Of a stretch of 64,000 nt of DNA, positions 63,621 to 64,000 are shown in pieces. Positions within the stretch are counted from its first letter, which is position 1, and each line of letters opens with the position of its first letter. The stretch is from CADEDV01 sp964437415 (GTDB taxonomy: Bacteria; Bacteroidota; Bacteroidia; Chitinophagales; Chitinophagaceae), in NCBI GenBank assembly GCA_964437415.1, contig CAYTGN010000012.1, positions 39,135 to 103,134 of the forward strand, in the 5' to 3' direction. Position numbers and translations under genes: made by a program. Under the pieces are notes generated by a model. The model was not told where the DNA came from, did no database searches, and was given only the letters and a program-made list of their open reading frames with translations.

Positions 63621-64000
63621 ATGACTATGCAAATCAGGAATATCGCCATCATTGCCCACGTTGACCACGGTAAAACTACCCTGGTTGACAAGATTTTACA
63701 TACTACAAAGGTCTTCCGGGAGAACCAGGAGACCGGCGACCTGATCATGGACAGCAACGATCTTGAAAGAGAGCGGGGCATCACTATTTTCAGTAAGAAT
63801 GCGGCTGTAGTATATAAAGACGTTAAGATCAATGTAATTGATACCCCCGGGCACGCCGACTTTGGCGGTGAGGTGGAAAGGGTGTTGAAGATGGCCGACG
63901 GGGTGATCCTGCTGGTGGATGCCTTTGAAGGCCCAATGCCGCAAACAAGATTTGTGTTGCAAAAAGCGCTGCAGTTAAACCTGAAACCTATTGTTGTTAT
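63621..64000 (+). CDS. typA: GTP-binding protein TypA/BipA, 3'-truncated by window edge
   Basis: The first 126 residues of a translational GTPase: G1 HVDHGKTT at 13-20, switch I RERGITI near 51, G3 DTPGHADFGGEVERVL near 74. The pattern is that of TypA/BipA, which acts on the ribosome in stress and low temperature. The remaining three domains lie beyond the window. The start may be 63621 or the ATG at 63627 (MQIRNIAI), which fits the family better. A TACCTTCG element upstream is a near match to the -7 consensus. Confidence 0.95.
   Translation, partial: MTMQIRNIAIIAHVDHGKTTLVDKILHTTKVFRENQETGDLIMDSNDLERERGITIFSKNAAVVYKDVKINVIDTPGHADFGGEVERVLKMADGVILLVDAFEGPMPQTRFVLQKALQLNLKPIVV

Overview
The window is a continuous stretch of bacterial chromosome, most likely from a Bacteroidota species of the Chitinophagaceae type. 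The evidence is two SusC/SusD outer-membrane uptake pairs, the gliding genes gldD and gldE next to ssb and mutY, and Bacteroidota-style proteins such as tandem-PspC, DUF3109 and a CarB that ends without the regulatory domain. Genes mostly lack Shine-Dalgarno sequences, and the promoter pattern TTTG - about 17-20 bases - TAnnTTTG recurs. No phage, insertion sequence, CRISPR array, rRNA or tRNA gene was seen. The first gene (carB) and the last (typA) are cut by the window edges.

Layout. 1-8058 (+): carB, a DinB-fold protein, comEC, purH and an EamA transporter. 8055-13192 (-): a polysaccharide-deacetylase-like protein, a LutB-like Fe-S protein and a DUF3109 protein in one run, preceded by a membrane TPR protein. 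13322-14553 (+): a DUF2306 membrane protein and an unknown anchored protein. 14620-18314 (-): gldD, gldE, ssb and mutY. 18475-21691 (+): HU, a TPR protein, a 31-residue ribosomal-type protein and RNase G. 21761-31801 (-): two SusCD operons. 31915-32604 (-): a YugP-type membrane zinc peptidase. 33077-41681 (+): radA-comF, a beta-helix lipoprotein, a glutathione peroxidase, holB, a probable non-coding RNA, ricT and asnS. 41750-44294: a UspA protein, an orphan ExbD and a DUF3089 hydrolase. 44515-47637 (+): an NTF2-like protein, a PadR repressor and a PspC membrane protein. 47702-50994 (-): gpsA and a phosphatase-synthase fusion that looks like a glucosylglycerol enzyme. 51213-54675 (+): an alcohol dehydrogenase, a methyltransferase, gcvT and mgsA. 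55105-57144 (+): uvrB. 57267-61071 (-): an unknown protein, a zinc-ribbon serine protease, recX and an omega-amidase. 61207-64000 (+): dnaN, a DUF2007 protein, a sterol-desaturase-type protein and typA.

Most of the window is housekeeping: nucleotide synthesis (carB, purH), DNA replication and repair (holB, dnaN, ssb, mutY, radA, uvrB, recX), and translation or RNA turnover (asnS, rng, typA). The accessory parts are the uptake operons, the osmolyte-type operon, the PadR-PspC envelope operon and the protease operon.

The observations most worth a second look are these: (1) a translationally coupled pair at 58643-61071, a signal-less HtrA-like protease carrying a zinc ribbon and an extra C-terminal domain, with a partner protein I cannot assign; (2) a likely non-coding RNA between holB and ricT with both promoter and terminator; (3) the GgpS-like fusion beside gpsA, which points to glucosylglycerol rather than trehalose; (4) three genes whose coding sequence carries intergenic-type repeats, including 7-base tandem repeats that are not a multiple of three; (5) an inverted repeat over the promoter of the PadR operon. 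All functional calls are from reading the sequence; no database search was run.
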